Shown: in pieces, positions 47,425 to 56,782 of the stretch
How positions within the stretch are numbered: the first letter of the stretch is position 1
Layout: each line of letters begins with the position of its first letter
Assembly: GCA_030374805.1 (NCBI GenBank)
Contig: JARGSG010000026.1
Span: 434,001-498,000 of the forward strand
DNA from: Gracilaria gracilis
Taxonomy: Eukaryota > Rhodophyta > Florideophyceae > Gracilariales > Gracilariaceae
DNA length: 64,000 nucleotides
Direction: 5' to 3'
Program-made: the position numbers and the translations under genes
Notes under the pieces: generated by a model
What the model saw: the letters and a program-made list of their open reading frames with translations, nothing else
Databases searched by the model: none
Told to the model about the DNA's origin: nothing

Positions 47425-48630
47425 ATGATGCGGTTACAAGGAAGCGCGATTGCGATAGCTATACTTTTGGCGCTGGTAACTCAGAGCATTTTGTTCTTCA
47501 AAGTTGGTGAGTTGCTTTCGGAACGATTCCAGCCAAGTCGCCAAAAAAAGTTGAGCATTCCTGCAAGTGTGCTGCGCTCTTTTTGTCACTCTGACCCAGG
47601 CATAGATGCTCGACGGATAAGAAGAAAAACCAATCACAATTGTTTCGGTGACTGTGCGCAGCATTTAAGCGAGGCGCGAATGCGAGCGCGAGTAATCTTA
47701 GCGCCACCTTTAACTCGTTTGTGTTTCGATAACCCGTTTCATGGCTTTTATGATTGCGTGTGGCCTCTTGTACACTACTTGAGCACTTGCGTGTCAGCAA
47801 GAGAGACCGCTGAGTTAATCCTTTATGATATCAAGAACATATCTGAGGTTCGCCAAGGGAAATGGGTAGTGCATGCACAGCAGGCGTTCCTCAACAACAT
47901 TGGAGAAGAATTGCAGTCTATGGACAGAACTGAGCTACGCCAATGTACGTGCTACAGGAACGTGGTGAGGTTCAGAAGACATACTATGTGGAGACCAGTA
48001 CGTTTTCATTCAAAGCTAATGATGGGGAATAGCACGGTGATGTCACCACATCCCACAGGGCTGAAACGGGTGGGACTACAACTGTTTCGAAGTGCAGTAC
48101 TGAGCGAGTTCGCTCTGAACAGCGACCCTCTTGAGGGAAAGTTGGAGATCTTGATCTACGGTCGGGAGGATGCCCTGCGACGAAGGTGGTTGAACATAGA
48201 CGAGTTTGAGGGAAAGCTACGAGAGGCATTTGGGACAAGCGTGGGCATAAGGCGGTGGAACGCGCCTGAAAGAAAGCAGCGTGATGCGTTTGAAACGCAA
48301 GTGAGACAGATGAACAGGGCGGCAGTGGTAGTAGCGCCGCACGGTGGCGGAATGGTCAACACGTTGTTTTGTCGGCGCAAGACAGCGGTGATTGAAATCG
48401 CGAGCAGAAGATGTGCGACGGAGAACGAGAGCGTGTCGCTGACCGAAGCGATGGATGTGAACGATGAGAATACTTGGACGCCTTGGCATGCGGATAGCTT
48501 GGAGCTGCTACACTTCGCGGCACCGTGTTGGTACAGCTCAACGGCGGCGCACTACGACTTTTACGCCGAGCCGGACGAATTGGTGCGACTTGTGCAAATC
48601 GCATTGCATGCGCGGCGGCAGCTGCGGTGA
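47425..48630 (+). CDS. second GT61-family glycosyltransferase
   Basis: A 401-residue type II membrane protein. Residues about 6-27 form the anchor (AIAIAILLALVTQSILFF). The catalytic part has FDNPFHGFYDCVWPLVHYL near its start and the GT61 signature VVVAPHGGGMVNTLFCRRKTAVIEI (residues about 303-327), in which the usual HGA reads HGG. Regions with LEILIYGREDALRRRW and FETQVRQMNRAAVVVA match the family fold. It is much shorter than the GT61 protein at 39382 and lacks the long stem. Likely Golgi; substrate unknown. Two adjacent ATGs (47425 and 47428) could start it. Confidence 0.78.
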   Translation: MMRLQGSAIAIAILLALVTQSILFFKVGELLSERFQPSRQKKLSIPASVLRSFCHSDPGIDARRIRRKTNHNCFGDCAQHLSEARMRARVILAPPLTRLCFDNPFHGFYDCVWPLVHYLSTCVSARETAELILYDIKNISEVRQGKWVVHAQQAFLNNIGEELQSMDRTELRQCTCYRNVVRFRRHTMWRPVRFHSKLMMGNSTVMSPHPTGLKRVGLQLFRSAVLSEFALNSDPLEGKLEILIYGREDALRRRWLNIDEFEGKLREAFGTSVGIRRWNAPERKQRDAFETQVRQMNRAAVVVAPHGGGMVNTLFCRRKTAVIEIASRRCATENESVSLTEAMDVNDENTWTPWHADSLELLHFAAPCWYSSTAAHYDFYAEPDELVRLVQIALHARRQLR

Positions 48631-48904
48631 TGCACAATCAGCAATTGCTCCCGCCACCTGTCATACGTGTGCTGTCCGAGATTGATGTCATCATTGCATT
48701 GGCTCGCGCGCAGATTCTTCTGGCGCCACGCGCGCAGCCCACCATCGCATCAAGACTATCATATACACAGCTGCAAGGGTTTTGCCTTCACTCTCCACTC
48801 TCTCTCGCTTCGTTCGTCTGTCCGAAGCTCATAAAGCGCCTAACTCTAAAACTCCCGCTGTTGCCAACTCCGCACGTACCCTCGTCTCCCTCAAGCTCCC
48901 ACAA

Positions 48905-50461
48905 ATGCTCGTCGCTCCCACCATCGCGCCGCCCTCACTCTGCGCCTTTGCTCCTGCCTCCCCGCTGTCAACCTCTCTTACCTTCGCAGCTGCCACACAT
49001 GTATGCACGGCGCGACGCTCGTTTACCACTCGCAAGAGACCACGTCCGCCGTATGCCGCTCCTACCAGCTTAACGTCTCCTTCGAACCTTCTTCAGTCAG
49101 ACGAGCCGCTTGTAGAGCAAACGAGGCAGCCACGCCAAGTACCGCCAGCCGCTGCGTCCGCGCCGCACAACCAATCCGCCCCTTCTCATACGCAAAATGC
49201 AGAGCAACTACCAGAACCCCAACCACCCAGGAAGCGAGTCGTCAGTGCAGAAACTCGCCGTCGCATCTCGTCCACAATGCTAGGCAAGCCAAAGTCTAAG
49301 GCCATGCGTGAGAAGGTGTCACAGAGGATGAAGGGGCGCGTTCCATGGAACAAAGGCAAGAAAATGAGCCCTGAAACTCGCGCCCGTATGTCTGAGAGTC
49401 GCACTGGACGAACTGCGTGGAACAGAGGAAGGGCGCTTGCTTCTTCGCACCGCCTTGCTATCAGTCAATCTATGTTGAATGTTGATCGAAGCATTTCTAC
49501 GGAGACAAGACAGAGAATGAGGATGGCTAGGCGGCGACCCGGCGATGCCATTGTTCAGGGGTCTATGCGATCGGGAATGGTTGGTAGTTATCCGCTTGTC
49601 GATAGTGCTGATATTAATGCGTTTGTCACCTTGCGACGTGAGTTGCGTGTATGGAGTGACAAGTTCAAGAGGAACAACTCCAGGAGACCCAGCTTAGCCG
49701 ATATTCGTCGATTTGCATCTGTTAGTGTTATTCGCAAGTTTGAGAAGTACGTCGCTATGAGAGATCAAATTCGTGGCCTGGCGGGTGATGTGTACGGTTC
49801 CGTCAATCCGAATGATGTTCCTAGTGTTGCTACTGGTGAAGTATCCAGTACGCCAAGGAATAACAATAGTGCCAGGGCTATACATGTCACCAAACACGGT
49901 AATCGACGTCTAGTATCAACTGCTGCAGATCAACGGGCTGACAACGTAGGATACAGCCATGGTCATCATAGCTTACAAGGCGCATTGGAAGACATGTGGG
50001 ATATGTACGACAGACCGCCCACTCGAAACAATACCCAACGTGATCAAGCCAACCATACGCTCATTGGAGCAGGCGAAGCGGGCAATCGAAAAGATCGCCT
50101 TAGTCCACGCGATTATCGTATGATAGGACGCTATCGTCTCATGGAGAGTATGGACATTAATCGCTTCGTATCGCTACGGCGAGAGCTTCAGAAGTGGTCC
50201 GATGAATTCAAGGAAAAACATGGCAGAAAGCCGGCTTTGAGCGATGCTAAGAGCGAGGGGAAGTCTGCCCTCTACCATCGCTTTTGCGAGTATCTCGATA
50301 TTCGAGGCAAAATGAGTGGTCTTGTTGAGGAGGTATACGGAACTGAGGTGGATGACCTCGAGACTCTTGTCAAGGCAAACAAAGAAGGGAAGATAATGTT
50401 AGATGCGCTTCGTTCCGGGGTGATTGCTGCGGACGAAGGTTGTGAGGCTAAATCCCAATGA
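48905..50461 (+). CDS. organellar NUMOD3 protein with duplicated module
   Basis: A 518-residue protein with an N-terminal Ala/Ser/Thr/Arg-rich transit-like leader of about 60 residues. Residues about 115-195 contain two or three NUMOD3 motifs (GKPKSKAMREKVSQRMKG, then WNKGKKMSPETRARMSES, then WNRGRALASSHRLAIS). NUMOD3 is a DNA-binding module of homing endonucleases also found in plant plastid proteins. No nuclease motif is visible. Two copies of a module of about 70 residues follow at about 229-297 and 410-482. Both contain DIN.FV.LRREL..WSD.FK...R.P.L.D and end in VYG. The first ATG was used; 41 upstream codons are open but lack ATG. A role in organelle nucleic acid binding is inferred. Confidence 0.72.
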   Translation: MLVAPTIAPPSLCAFAPASPLSTSLTFAAATHVCTARRSFTTRKRPRPPYAAPTSLTSPSNLLQSDEPLVEQTRQPRQVPPAAASAPHNQSAPSHTQNAEQLPEPQPPRKRVVSAETRRRISSTMLGKPKSKAMREKVSQRMKGRVPWNKGKKMSPETRARMSESRTGRTAWNRGRALASSHRLAISQSMLNVDRSISTETRQRMRMARRRPGDAIVQGSMRSGMVGSYPLVDSADINAFVTLRRELRVWSDKFKRNNSRRPSLADIRRFASVSVIRKFEKYVAMRDQIRGLAGDVYGSVNPNDVPSVATGEVSSTPRNNNSARAIHVTKHGNRRLVSTAADQRADNVGYSHGHHSLQGALEDMWDMYDRPPTRNNTQRDQANHTLIGAGEAGNRKDRLSPRDYRMIGRYRLMESMDINRFVSLRRELQKWSDEFKEKHGRKPALSDAKSEGKSALYHRFCEYLDIRGKMSGLVEEVYGTEVDDLETLVKANKEGKIMLDALRSGVIAADEGCEAKSQ

Positions 50462-50780
50462 CGTGTGTTCTTCCTGCACAGTTGTCGACTGTGGGGCGTA
50501 ATAGTTTTATACTTTCAGTAGTTTTTGTAGTCTTCTGTACACAAGGATGTGGATCAACGGTAAGGATAGCAGACTTCCGTGTTGCCCGAGACATGTAAAA
50601 AAGTCTTCGTATGCTACAAATCATTCTTCTATGTGTGAAACTAATGCAATCCAAAGGATATTCGCCTCTGTATGACCTCAGTAGAAAAGAGTAATCTCGA
50701 TATCCACTTGCAGTACCACAGCAGTCCTCACGTTTTCATGCCAATCCCCCGAAAACTATACAGGATTCAAGATTCTATCC

Positions 50781-51530
50781 TCACAACGACTGCATCTCCG
50801 TATTATCTTCTGTGACCAGCCGTTCACCGCTTTCGAGTAACGCACTAATAGCTGCGGAGTTGGCCATCCCGCTGCCTCTGAATCTTACTCTGGCCCTTCT
50901 GTCCAGAAGCAAAACGTATCCGTACATGCGATTCCTTGACAACAGCAAGCTCTCCAATGGCTCACGGGCACGGTCATTAAAAGAAACGTAATAGTCATGC
51001 AAAGCTTGATCAGTGCGCCCGCGTTGCCACCGTTGAACAAATCCACTGAGTGCCTGTGCCCCAAATGTTTCGTTGATTGTGACATCAAACCATAGCCCTT
51101 GCGGAAAATGGTGTGTGAAAGCTTCGCGCCAGGATGCCAATTGATCGTCGGCAAATGAGCGGAATGCAACGAGGACTAACGTGACGGGAACTTTACCTGC
51201 TTCATCGTGAATGACAATTCTCTTTGTAGAGAGGGAGGTGGTTTTGATTCTTGGAAACACCGCTGCTTCGGCAATAGGAATCAAAGAGGAATCAAAGCGG
51301 GCTAAACGGCCACTGCTAGTCGCTTCATTGTATTCTTTGATATCATCTGCCAGTCTGCGCGAACGCGGCGGGGTCTCCTGTGCCTTTGGGCCCTGATCTG
51401 CGGCAAAGTTCCTTGCGATGGAAGGCAAAGAATAGGGAAGGGATGCTTGACGGTGTGAGGATGTAGCAATAAACTTGTCAACTCGAAGGAGCTGCGGTGA
51501 TAGGCGAAGAAGGGGATAGCGCCACATCAT
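50781..51530 (-). CDS. ATP10: ATP10-like mitochondrial ATP synthase assembly factor
   Basis: A 249-residue protein with an Arg/Ser-rich mitochondrial leader (about residues 1-42). The ATP10 family core is present: GKVPVTLVLVAFRSFADDQ, QGLWFDVTINETFGAQAL, HDYYVSFNDRAREPLESLLL, and NRMYGYVLLLDRRARVRFRGSGMA. ATP10 helps assemble the F1Fo ATP synthase Fo sector, in yeast by binding newly made Atp6, in the mitochondrial inner membrane. The start is at the first of two adjacent ATGs. The gene is intronless. Confidence 0.88.
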   Translation of the reverse strand: MMWRYPLLRLSPQLLRVDKFIATSSHRQASLPYSLPSIARNFAADQGPKAQETPPRSRRLADDIKEYNEATSSGRLARFDSSLIPIAEAAVFPRIKTTSLSTKRIVIHDEAGKVPVTLVLVAFRSFADDQLASWREAFTHHFPQGLWFDVTINETFGAQALSGFVQRWQRGRTDQALHDYYVSFNDRAREPLESLLLSRNRMYGYVLLLDRRARVRFRGSGMANSAAISALLESGERLVTEDNTEMQSL

Positions 51531-52093
51531 GGGCAACGACTGGAGATGGCGCAGCGGTGAGTTGCAATTCTCATTCCTGTTTAGGGGTTGCTGCGTTTCA
51601 GGCCCTGGCGAATGGAATGTGCGATGAAGGGGGGATGCATGTCATTCCTTCTTTGGACCAGTGGACCTGATTGGTGTGCGAGATACAGCACACAGGGTGT
51701 TTTTTCGAAGACACAGAGCCCCGCAGAGGCTCTGACGTGGCACACTGAATTGCTCATGCCAGCAGTCTTCTCTGCTCTGAGGTACACAAGATCAGGAGCG
51801 TACGTGCCAACTACTACGGTTGACAGAAGTACATTCCTCAGCGATCGTCACCGGGATGGCGATCATCCAGATATATTTGGCAGACTGGTTTAGTAAAACT
51901 AGATGAACCACTGAGACATTCGATTGAAGTTACATTAGCCTTAATGGATGTACAGATATGCTCGAGCGAAGAAGCTAAAGAGAGAAGGCATGGAAGAGTG
52001 CTGATGTCCAATTTCGTAAAAGGAAAACAGAGCGCCAGTTTGCAAGCACCAAGTGACGGTGTACAACTATCCTTTCCCTTGCCCTTTTGGGAA
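51531..52093. other. intergenic
   Basis: About 560 bp between the 5' end of ATP10 and the 3' end of the nuclease gene. Frames read through here lack family features. Nothing else was identified. Confidence 0.35.
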
Positions 52094-53212
52094 CTAACGA
52101 AAACGTTTAAGGAAGTTGTAGAAGTCTTCGAACACTCTCATGGCTGCCAGGGAATTCGGCTCGGAAGACTGAGAGCTCGTCTCGGCGCCATTGGGGGATG
52201 CTTTTGCACCTTTTAGACTTTTTCCTTCCTTGTTCATTAACTCTCGCAGCCGGTTTCCTCCAGCCTTCAGAGCCTGCTTATACTGCTTCGGTGTAATCAC
52301 GGTATTCTCACTCCACATACCAACTTTTCTATTCTTGGCACGCTGCTCTACCTTCTGGTACAACCTCATTAGTCGCGCACTTCCATACTGGGCACCAGCA
52401 CCCGTATACACCGTCGCATAGCCCGATCTGGTCAGCTCTAAACCAATGTTCTTCCTACCAAGTCCAAGCGATCTCAGGATTACATTTTCAGGTTTCCTGT
52501 AGACTGTCGCCACAGCGCGCTTGTAGTGGTCAATCGCATGTATACGAAAGGACACCTTGCGTCCCAAAGCATAGTTCTTCAACCAGTCGCGTGCTAACGG
52601 ACCATACTTCTGCCCTTTGTTGCCAAAGCTGGCACATTCTGGAGCGTCGACACCAGCTAGGCGAACGTTTATAGTAGTCTGTGAGATGTTAGTACCTTTT
52701 GGTGGTGTATACCTGTTGAAGATACGATACAGCAGAGGAGTGTGACGAATACGGAGATTATCGCCATCTCGCACGGCAACGACCGCCCCATGTAGCGTGC
52801 TACGGTTATTTATAAGGTTCGAGGGGATTTGCGCGGCAGTTGGAAAACGCCGAAAAGATCGAGCAATAGCTGGTGTTGTGACGTACAAAACTGCGAGTGA
52901 AGCGAAAATATCAACAGCGCCGATGATGTAATCATCAGAAAGATTCACAGGCAGTTTCTTGCAAGTAGAGATTGCGACTCGGTGCACCTTTCCTCGAGCT
53001 ACAAGCGCATTTTGAGACAGATTCTGCACAGTTCTTGAAGCGGCTCTGACCCTTGTTCCAAAGGAGTTTAATACGTCGATAGGAGCTCGTTTCGATGAGT
53101 CCGGCGACATCCTCCGTTGCAGGAGCAAACCAAATGAAATTAAACGGGCTAGAAAGTCGTGGTAATGTGCATTGATGTAGTCGTACATCGACTCACGAGT
53201 GTTCGGATTCAT
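52094..53212 (-). CDS. membrane-anchored staphylococcal nuclease-fold protein
   Basis: A 372-residue protein. Residues about 95-118 are hydrophobic (IIGAVDIFASLAVLYVTT) and probably anchor it. The SNase (thermonuclease) domain covers about 140-300, with DGDNLRIRHT, INVRLAGVDAPECASFGNKGQKYG and IDHYKRAVATVYR. The catalytic residues of SNase have counterparts in Arg of VRLAG, Glu of DAPE and Arg of YKRA, so it should be an active Ca-dependent nuclease. Layout (anchor, then SNase) matches the fungal LCL3 family and plant CAN-like proteins. The tail is basic then Ser-rich. The start is the first ATG. Confidence 0.85.
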   Translation of the reverse strand: MNPNTRESMYDYINAHYHDFLARLISFGLLLQRRMSPDSSKRAPIDVLNSFGTRVRAASRTVQNLSQNALVARGKVHRVAISTCKKLPVNLSDDYIIGAVDIFASLAVLYVTTPAIARSFRRFPTAAQIPSNLINNRSTLHGAVVAVRDGDNLRIRHTPLLYRIFNRYTPPKGTNISQTTINVRLAGVDAPECASFGNKGQKYGPLARDWLKNYALGRKVSFRIHAIDHYKRAVATVYRKPENVILRSLGLGRKNIGLELTRSGYATVYTGAGAQYGSARLMRLYQKVEQRAKNRKVGMWSENTVITPKQYKQALKAGGNRLRELMNKEGKSLKGAKASPNGAETSSQSSEPNSLAAMRVFEDFYNFLKRFR

Positions 53213-53275
53213 AGAGACCTCACATATATGTAATGCGGTTACGTGAATCTATACCAATAACTTGCTAATTTCAGC

Positions 53276-53506
53276 ATGGAGGTATTGGTTTGGCTTGAGA
53301 TTGACGGCTTCAGTTGGGCGGGATTTCGTGAAGGATTGAGCAAGAAGCCCTTGCAATCAAATTCAAAACCTCACCCGACACATGGCGGCCCGACCGTGAC
53401 CGGGTTTATGCAAGGAGCTGACTTGTATTTAACTCCTGATAATCCTGGACGCCGTACGAAAACGAAACCGAGTGTTGTAAGTATGGCTCTTTCACCGGGA
53501 AAGTGA
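53276..53506 (+). CDS. possible small protein, 76 aa
   Basis: A 76-codon frame with an ATG start, 63 bp from the divergent start of the nuclease gene. The sequence (MEVLVWLEIDGFSWAGF, then a basic Pro/Gly-rich tail) has no recognised family. It could be a small gene or a chance frame in a promoter region. Confidence 0.2.
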   Translation: MEVLVWLEIDGFSWAGFREGLSKKPLQSNSKPHPTHGGPTVTGFMQGADLYLTPDNPGRRTKTKPSVVSMALSPGK

Positions 53507-54235
53507 ATTGGTAATCGAATTCAGTGGCTTGCCCGATAGTTAAGTTACCCCGCTAATGCTCCAAAACTCGTTTGTCGTAGATAGAACACACGAAGCGGAG
53601 GTTTGCCTCTGCAAACTCGTAAAATTTGAGCAACGGCAGCGGCTGTGTCAACACGTTTCCTTCATCGAATTTCTTCCCAGGCAATCTTGATGCCCCGAGG
53701 ACCCCATAAATAATGCGACCCATGAATTAAGGCAACCTGGCGGACAGTTTTGGCGTTTGCTCAAAAATTAAAACATAGAAATGCAAATCGTTACGGCATA
53801 GCAAATGCATTGAATCCTTCCTTGCATAATAAGGCGATGTTGCCTCCACGTGTACTGGAGAACTCTATGATTTGGGCCTTCCACTGTTCGCAAACATTTA
53901 TCAATGATACACTGGAGGGCTCGACATTAGGCCCAATTCGTATGGGGTATTCGGCAATCCATCCATCCATGTATGATAGATCTGCTTTCAGTTTAAAGGA
54001 TTTACGTGGAGAAACCTGATATCGACCGAGCAAGACTGCTGTGAACGTCGAGCAACAGTCTACAAGGGTAATACAAGCATCGGTACCTTTGGTACCCTTG
54101 TAGCTTCTGGCTGGATCGGTGTTTTTTCCTCGTCGTAGTTTGCTTCCAAAGGTTGCTTCGGTAATTCTCGACTTGAAAGCCTGAGGTACCCCCAAAACAT
54201 TCAGCAAGTCCAGCTTATCTGCGTCTTATATCGCC
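53507..54235. other. intergenic upstream of USP5-like gene
   Basis: About 730 bp. A short hairpin GGTACCTTTGGTACC lies at 54091-54105, flanked by ACAAGGGTA and TACCCTTGT. A 138-codon minus-strand frame (53791-54207) starts at a non-ATG codon and resembles no family; it may be a relic. Confidence 0.35.
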
Positions 54236-56782
54236 ATGGTGTTTGACCTAATCAGGCAAAGCATGAACACCGTGCGAGTGCCAACGCGGAACGATCGTGT
54301 TTTCAAGAACGAATGCATGTTTTCGTTTGACACACCGGAAAGTCCTTCTGGCTTGTACACATCGCTGACAACATGGCAGTCTTTCGGTATTAATTTTGTG
54401 GACCGTGATTACGAGAAGCATAAAAACCCCCTCTATCTCAAACAGGTTTGGAAGCGAGTCCGTATAGAAGAGAAGGAAGATGTTCACATGAGCGAGAAGT
54501 CAGAGCCATCGAAAATGGCCATAGGAGTCGAAGGCGGGTTTGATATTGAAAACAAGCCTTTTGAGAAGCATGTAACGAATTACTTGGTGGTGTTGCCCTC
54601 CCTGCAAGAGATCAAACTCCCAAACGATGATGTACCAACTGTTGTTACTATGGCCATCGACGCTATCCTTAAGCACGATGGCGTGGAAAGAGCGACACAA
54701 GTTGCTGCTGCATGGGAGGAGGAAGATCGCAAAGAATCTAAGTACGCGAAGGAATTGCCACAACTGCCAAGTGGAAAGAAGATTTCCCCTGATCCGAAGC
54801 AGTGGCAATGTGAAGAATCAGGAGAAACGGAAAACCTCTGGCTTAACCTCTCAACAGGTCATATTGGCTCCGGAAGGCAGCATTGGGGTGGAGTAGGGGG
54901 CACTGGCGCGGCTCTTAGGCACTTCGAAGAAACAGGTCGAAAGTACCCTTTAGTGGTTAAGCTTGGAACTATTACACCGCAGGGAGCTGATGTGTATTCG
55001 TATGCCTCAGACGAAGATGACATGGTTATTGACCCGTATCTTTCAGACCATCTCGCTCACTGGGGAATTAACATGCAGAAGCAGACAAAGACTGAGAAGA
55101 CCATGACCGAGATGGAAATTGATCTCAACAAAACACACGCGTGGAGCAGAATTACGGAAAGCGGATCGGACCTTGTTCCCTTGCACGGTCGTGGTTATGT
55201 CGGATTAGAAAACTTGGGAAACAGCTGCTACATGGCCTCAGTTTTGCAAATGATGTTTTCATTGCCAGAAGTAGAGCGACGGTTCAAGGACAACGCTCGG
55301 ACCATTTTTGATTCGGCTCCTGAAGATCCCACCACGGATCTTCTTGCGATGATGGCCAAGATGGCTATTGGCTTGCTTTCAGACCGATATTCGAAGCCAA
55401 TCCCTTTGTACGAGGCAGACCCAGAGGTGGGCGATGGCATTCGACTGTCATCGACCGTATCGGAACACTTTGGCAGTATCAAGCCATTCATGTTTAAGGC
55501 GTTAATAGGGAGGGGCCACTCTGAGTTCAGCACCAACAGGCAGCAAGATGCTAGTGAGTTCTTCCAGCATTTCTTGGATAAACTCACAAGAGCAGAGCGA
55601 ACTGGAAGAAATCGACTACAACCTGGCCCTGATAACGATGAAGGCTTTGTACAAACATCAGCTCTGTTTGGTTTCGAGCTCGAAGATAGAATAGAAGATT
55701 TTCAGACCAAGAAGGTTCGATACATAACACGCTATGACAATCTTCTATCTCTTGAGATTGATGTTTCTGCAGCTGTAAACAAGGACCAATTTGAGGAATT
55801 TGAAGAGCAGCGCAAGAAGAAACAAAGGCTGGATGAAGATGTTGAACCTGTGACGTTGCAAATCCCTCTATCCGCTTGCCTTGACCTGCATTCTAGAGAT
55901 GAATTAGTTGAACACTTTCGGAATCCGGAAACCCGGGAGCAAGGAACTGCTATCAAGAGAACCAGGTTCAAGACGTTCCCAGAGTATCTGGCCATCCATC
56001 TTAAACGGTATTACCTTGCAGAGGATTGGACTCCTAAGAAACTTGAGGTGTCTGTTCCAATGCCGGATGATTTAGATCTTGGCCATTTAAGAGGCACTGG
56101 ACTGGTAGATGGAGAGATTTTGATGCCCGAAGATCCACCAGAGGAAGCAGTTGAGCAGACCCAGACTATTATCCCAGACGCGGGCATAGTGAATCATTTG
56201 ATGGATATGGGTTTTACCGAGAATGGTTCAAAGCGAGCTGCAATAGCAACCAATAACGCGAGTACTGAAGCATCCATGGAATGGGTGTTTGCGCACATGG
56301 GGGACCCCGACTTCAATGACCCTCCCGTGACAGAGACAATTCCTAACGGGAATGCAAGTACTTCAGGTTCAACAGTGTTTCCGCCTGAATCGGTTTCTAC
56401 TTTGTCAGCAATGGGCTTCACCGAAGCACAAGCCAAGGCTGCCTTGCGCGCTACCGGAGGATCACTTGAGCGTGCAGCAGACTGGTTGTTCAGTCACGCT
56501 GATGATCTCGACAGTGCCGTAAACGAAGTTGAAGCTGAAGCCAACGGCACAGAGAGTAGAAATGGAGGGTCCAATGCGAAGAACTTCGTTGACGGCGAGC
56601 CCAAGTACGAACTGATGGGCTTTGCCAGCCATCTGGGCAGTAGTACTGCATCTGGGCACTACGTTGCACATATCAAGAAGGATTCACGGTTCGTTCTCTT
56701 TAACGACGAAAAGGTTGCTATCTCACAAAACCCACCTTCAGACCTCGGATTCCTGTACATCTATCGTCGAAAGAAGAACTGA
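54236..56782 (+). CDS. USP5/isopeptidase T-like deubiquitinase
   Basis: An 848-residue protein with the USP5 domain order. There is an N-terminal variant UBP domain, a ZnF-UBP-like domain (about 190-295), a USP domain with Cys331 in GNSCYM and His808 in SGHYVAHI, and two UBA domains inserted before the His box (MDMGF and SAMGF). USP5 disassembles free polyubiquitin chains from the end with a free C-terminus. In the ZnF domain three of four zinc ligands are replaced: C192 remains, but the others are Ser195, Ser212 and Ala225. Residues that bind the ubiquitin tail (Trp202, Arg214, the YSY...DED loop) are kept. LFNDEKV completes the triad. The gene is intronless. Confidence 0.93.
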   Translation: MVFDLIRQSMNTVRVPTRNDRVFKNECMFSFDTPESPSGLYTSLTTWQSFGINFVDRDYEKHKNPLYLKQVWKRVRIEEKEDVHMSEKSEPSKMAIGVEGGFDIENKPFEKHVTNYLVVLPSLQEIKLPNDDVPTVVTMAIDAILKHDGVERATQVAAAWEEEDRKESKYAKELPQLPSGKKISPDPKQWQCEESGETENLWLNLSTGHIGSGRQHWGGVGGTGAALRHFEETGRKYPLVVKLGTITPQGADVYSYASDEDDMVIDPYLSDHLAHWGINMQKQTKTEKTMTEMEIDLNKTHAWSRITESGSDLVPLHGRGYVGLENLGNSCYMASVLQMMFSLPEVERRFKDNARTIFDSAPEDPTTDLLAMMAKMAIGLLSDRYSKPIPLYEADPEVGDGIRLSSTVSEHFGSIKPFMFKALIGRGHSEFSTNRQQDASEFFQHFLDKLTRAERTGRNRLQPGPDNDEGFVQTSALFGFELEDRIEDFQTKKVRYITRYDNLLSLEIDVSAAVNKDQFEEFEEQRKKKQRLDEDVEPVTLQIPLSACLDLHSRDELVEHFRNPETREQGTAIKRTRFKTFPEYLAIHLKRYYLAEDWTPKKLEVSVPMPDDLDLGHLRGTGLVDGEILMPEDPPEEAVEQTQTIIPDAGIVNHLMDMGFTENGSKRAAIATNNASTEASMEWVFAHMGDPDFNDPPVTETIPNGNASTSGSTVFPPESVSTLSAMGFTEAQAKAALRATGGSLERAADWLFSHADDLDSAVNEVEAEANGTESRNGGSNAKNFVDGEPKYELMGFASHLGSSTASGHYVAHIKKDSRFVLFNDEKVAISQNPPSDLGFLYIYRRKKN

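Noticed and set aside
53791-54207. 138-codon minus-strand frame with protein-like stretches
   Set aside because: Non-ATG start and no recognised family; could be a relic but not supportable.
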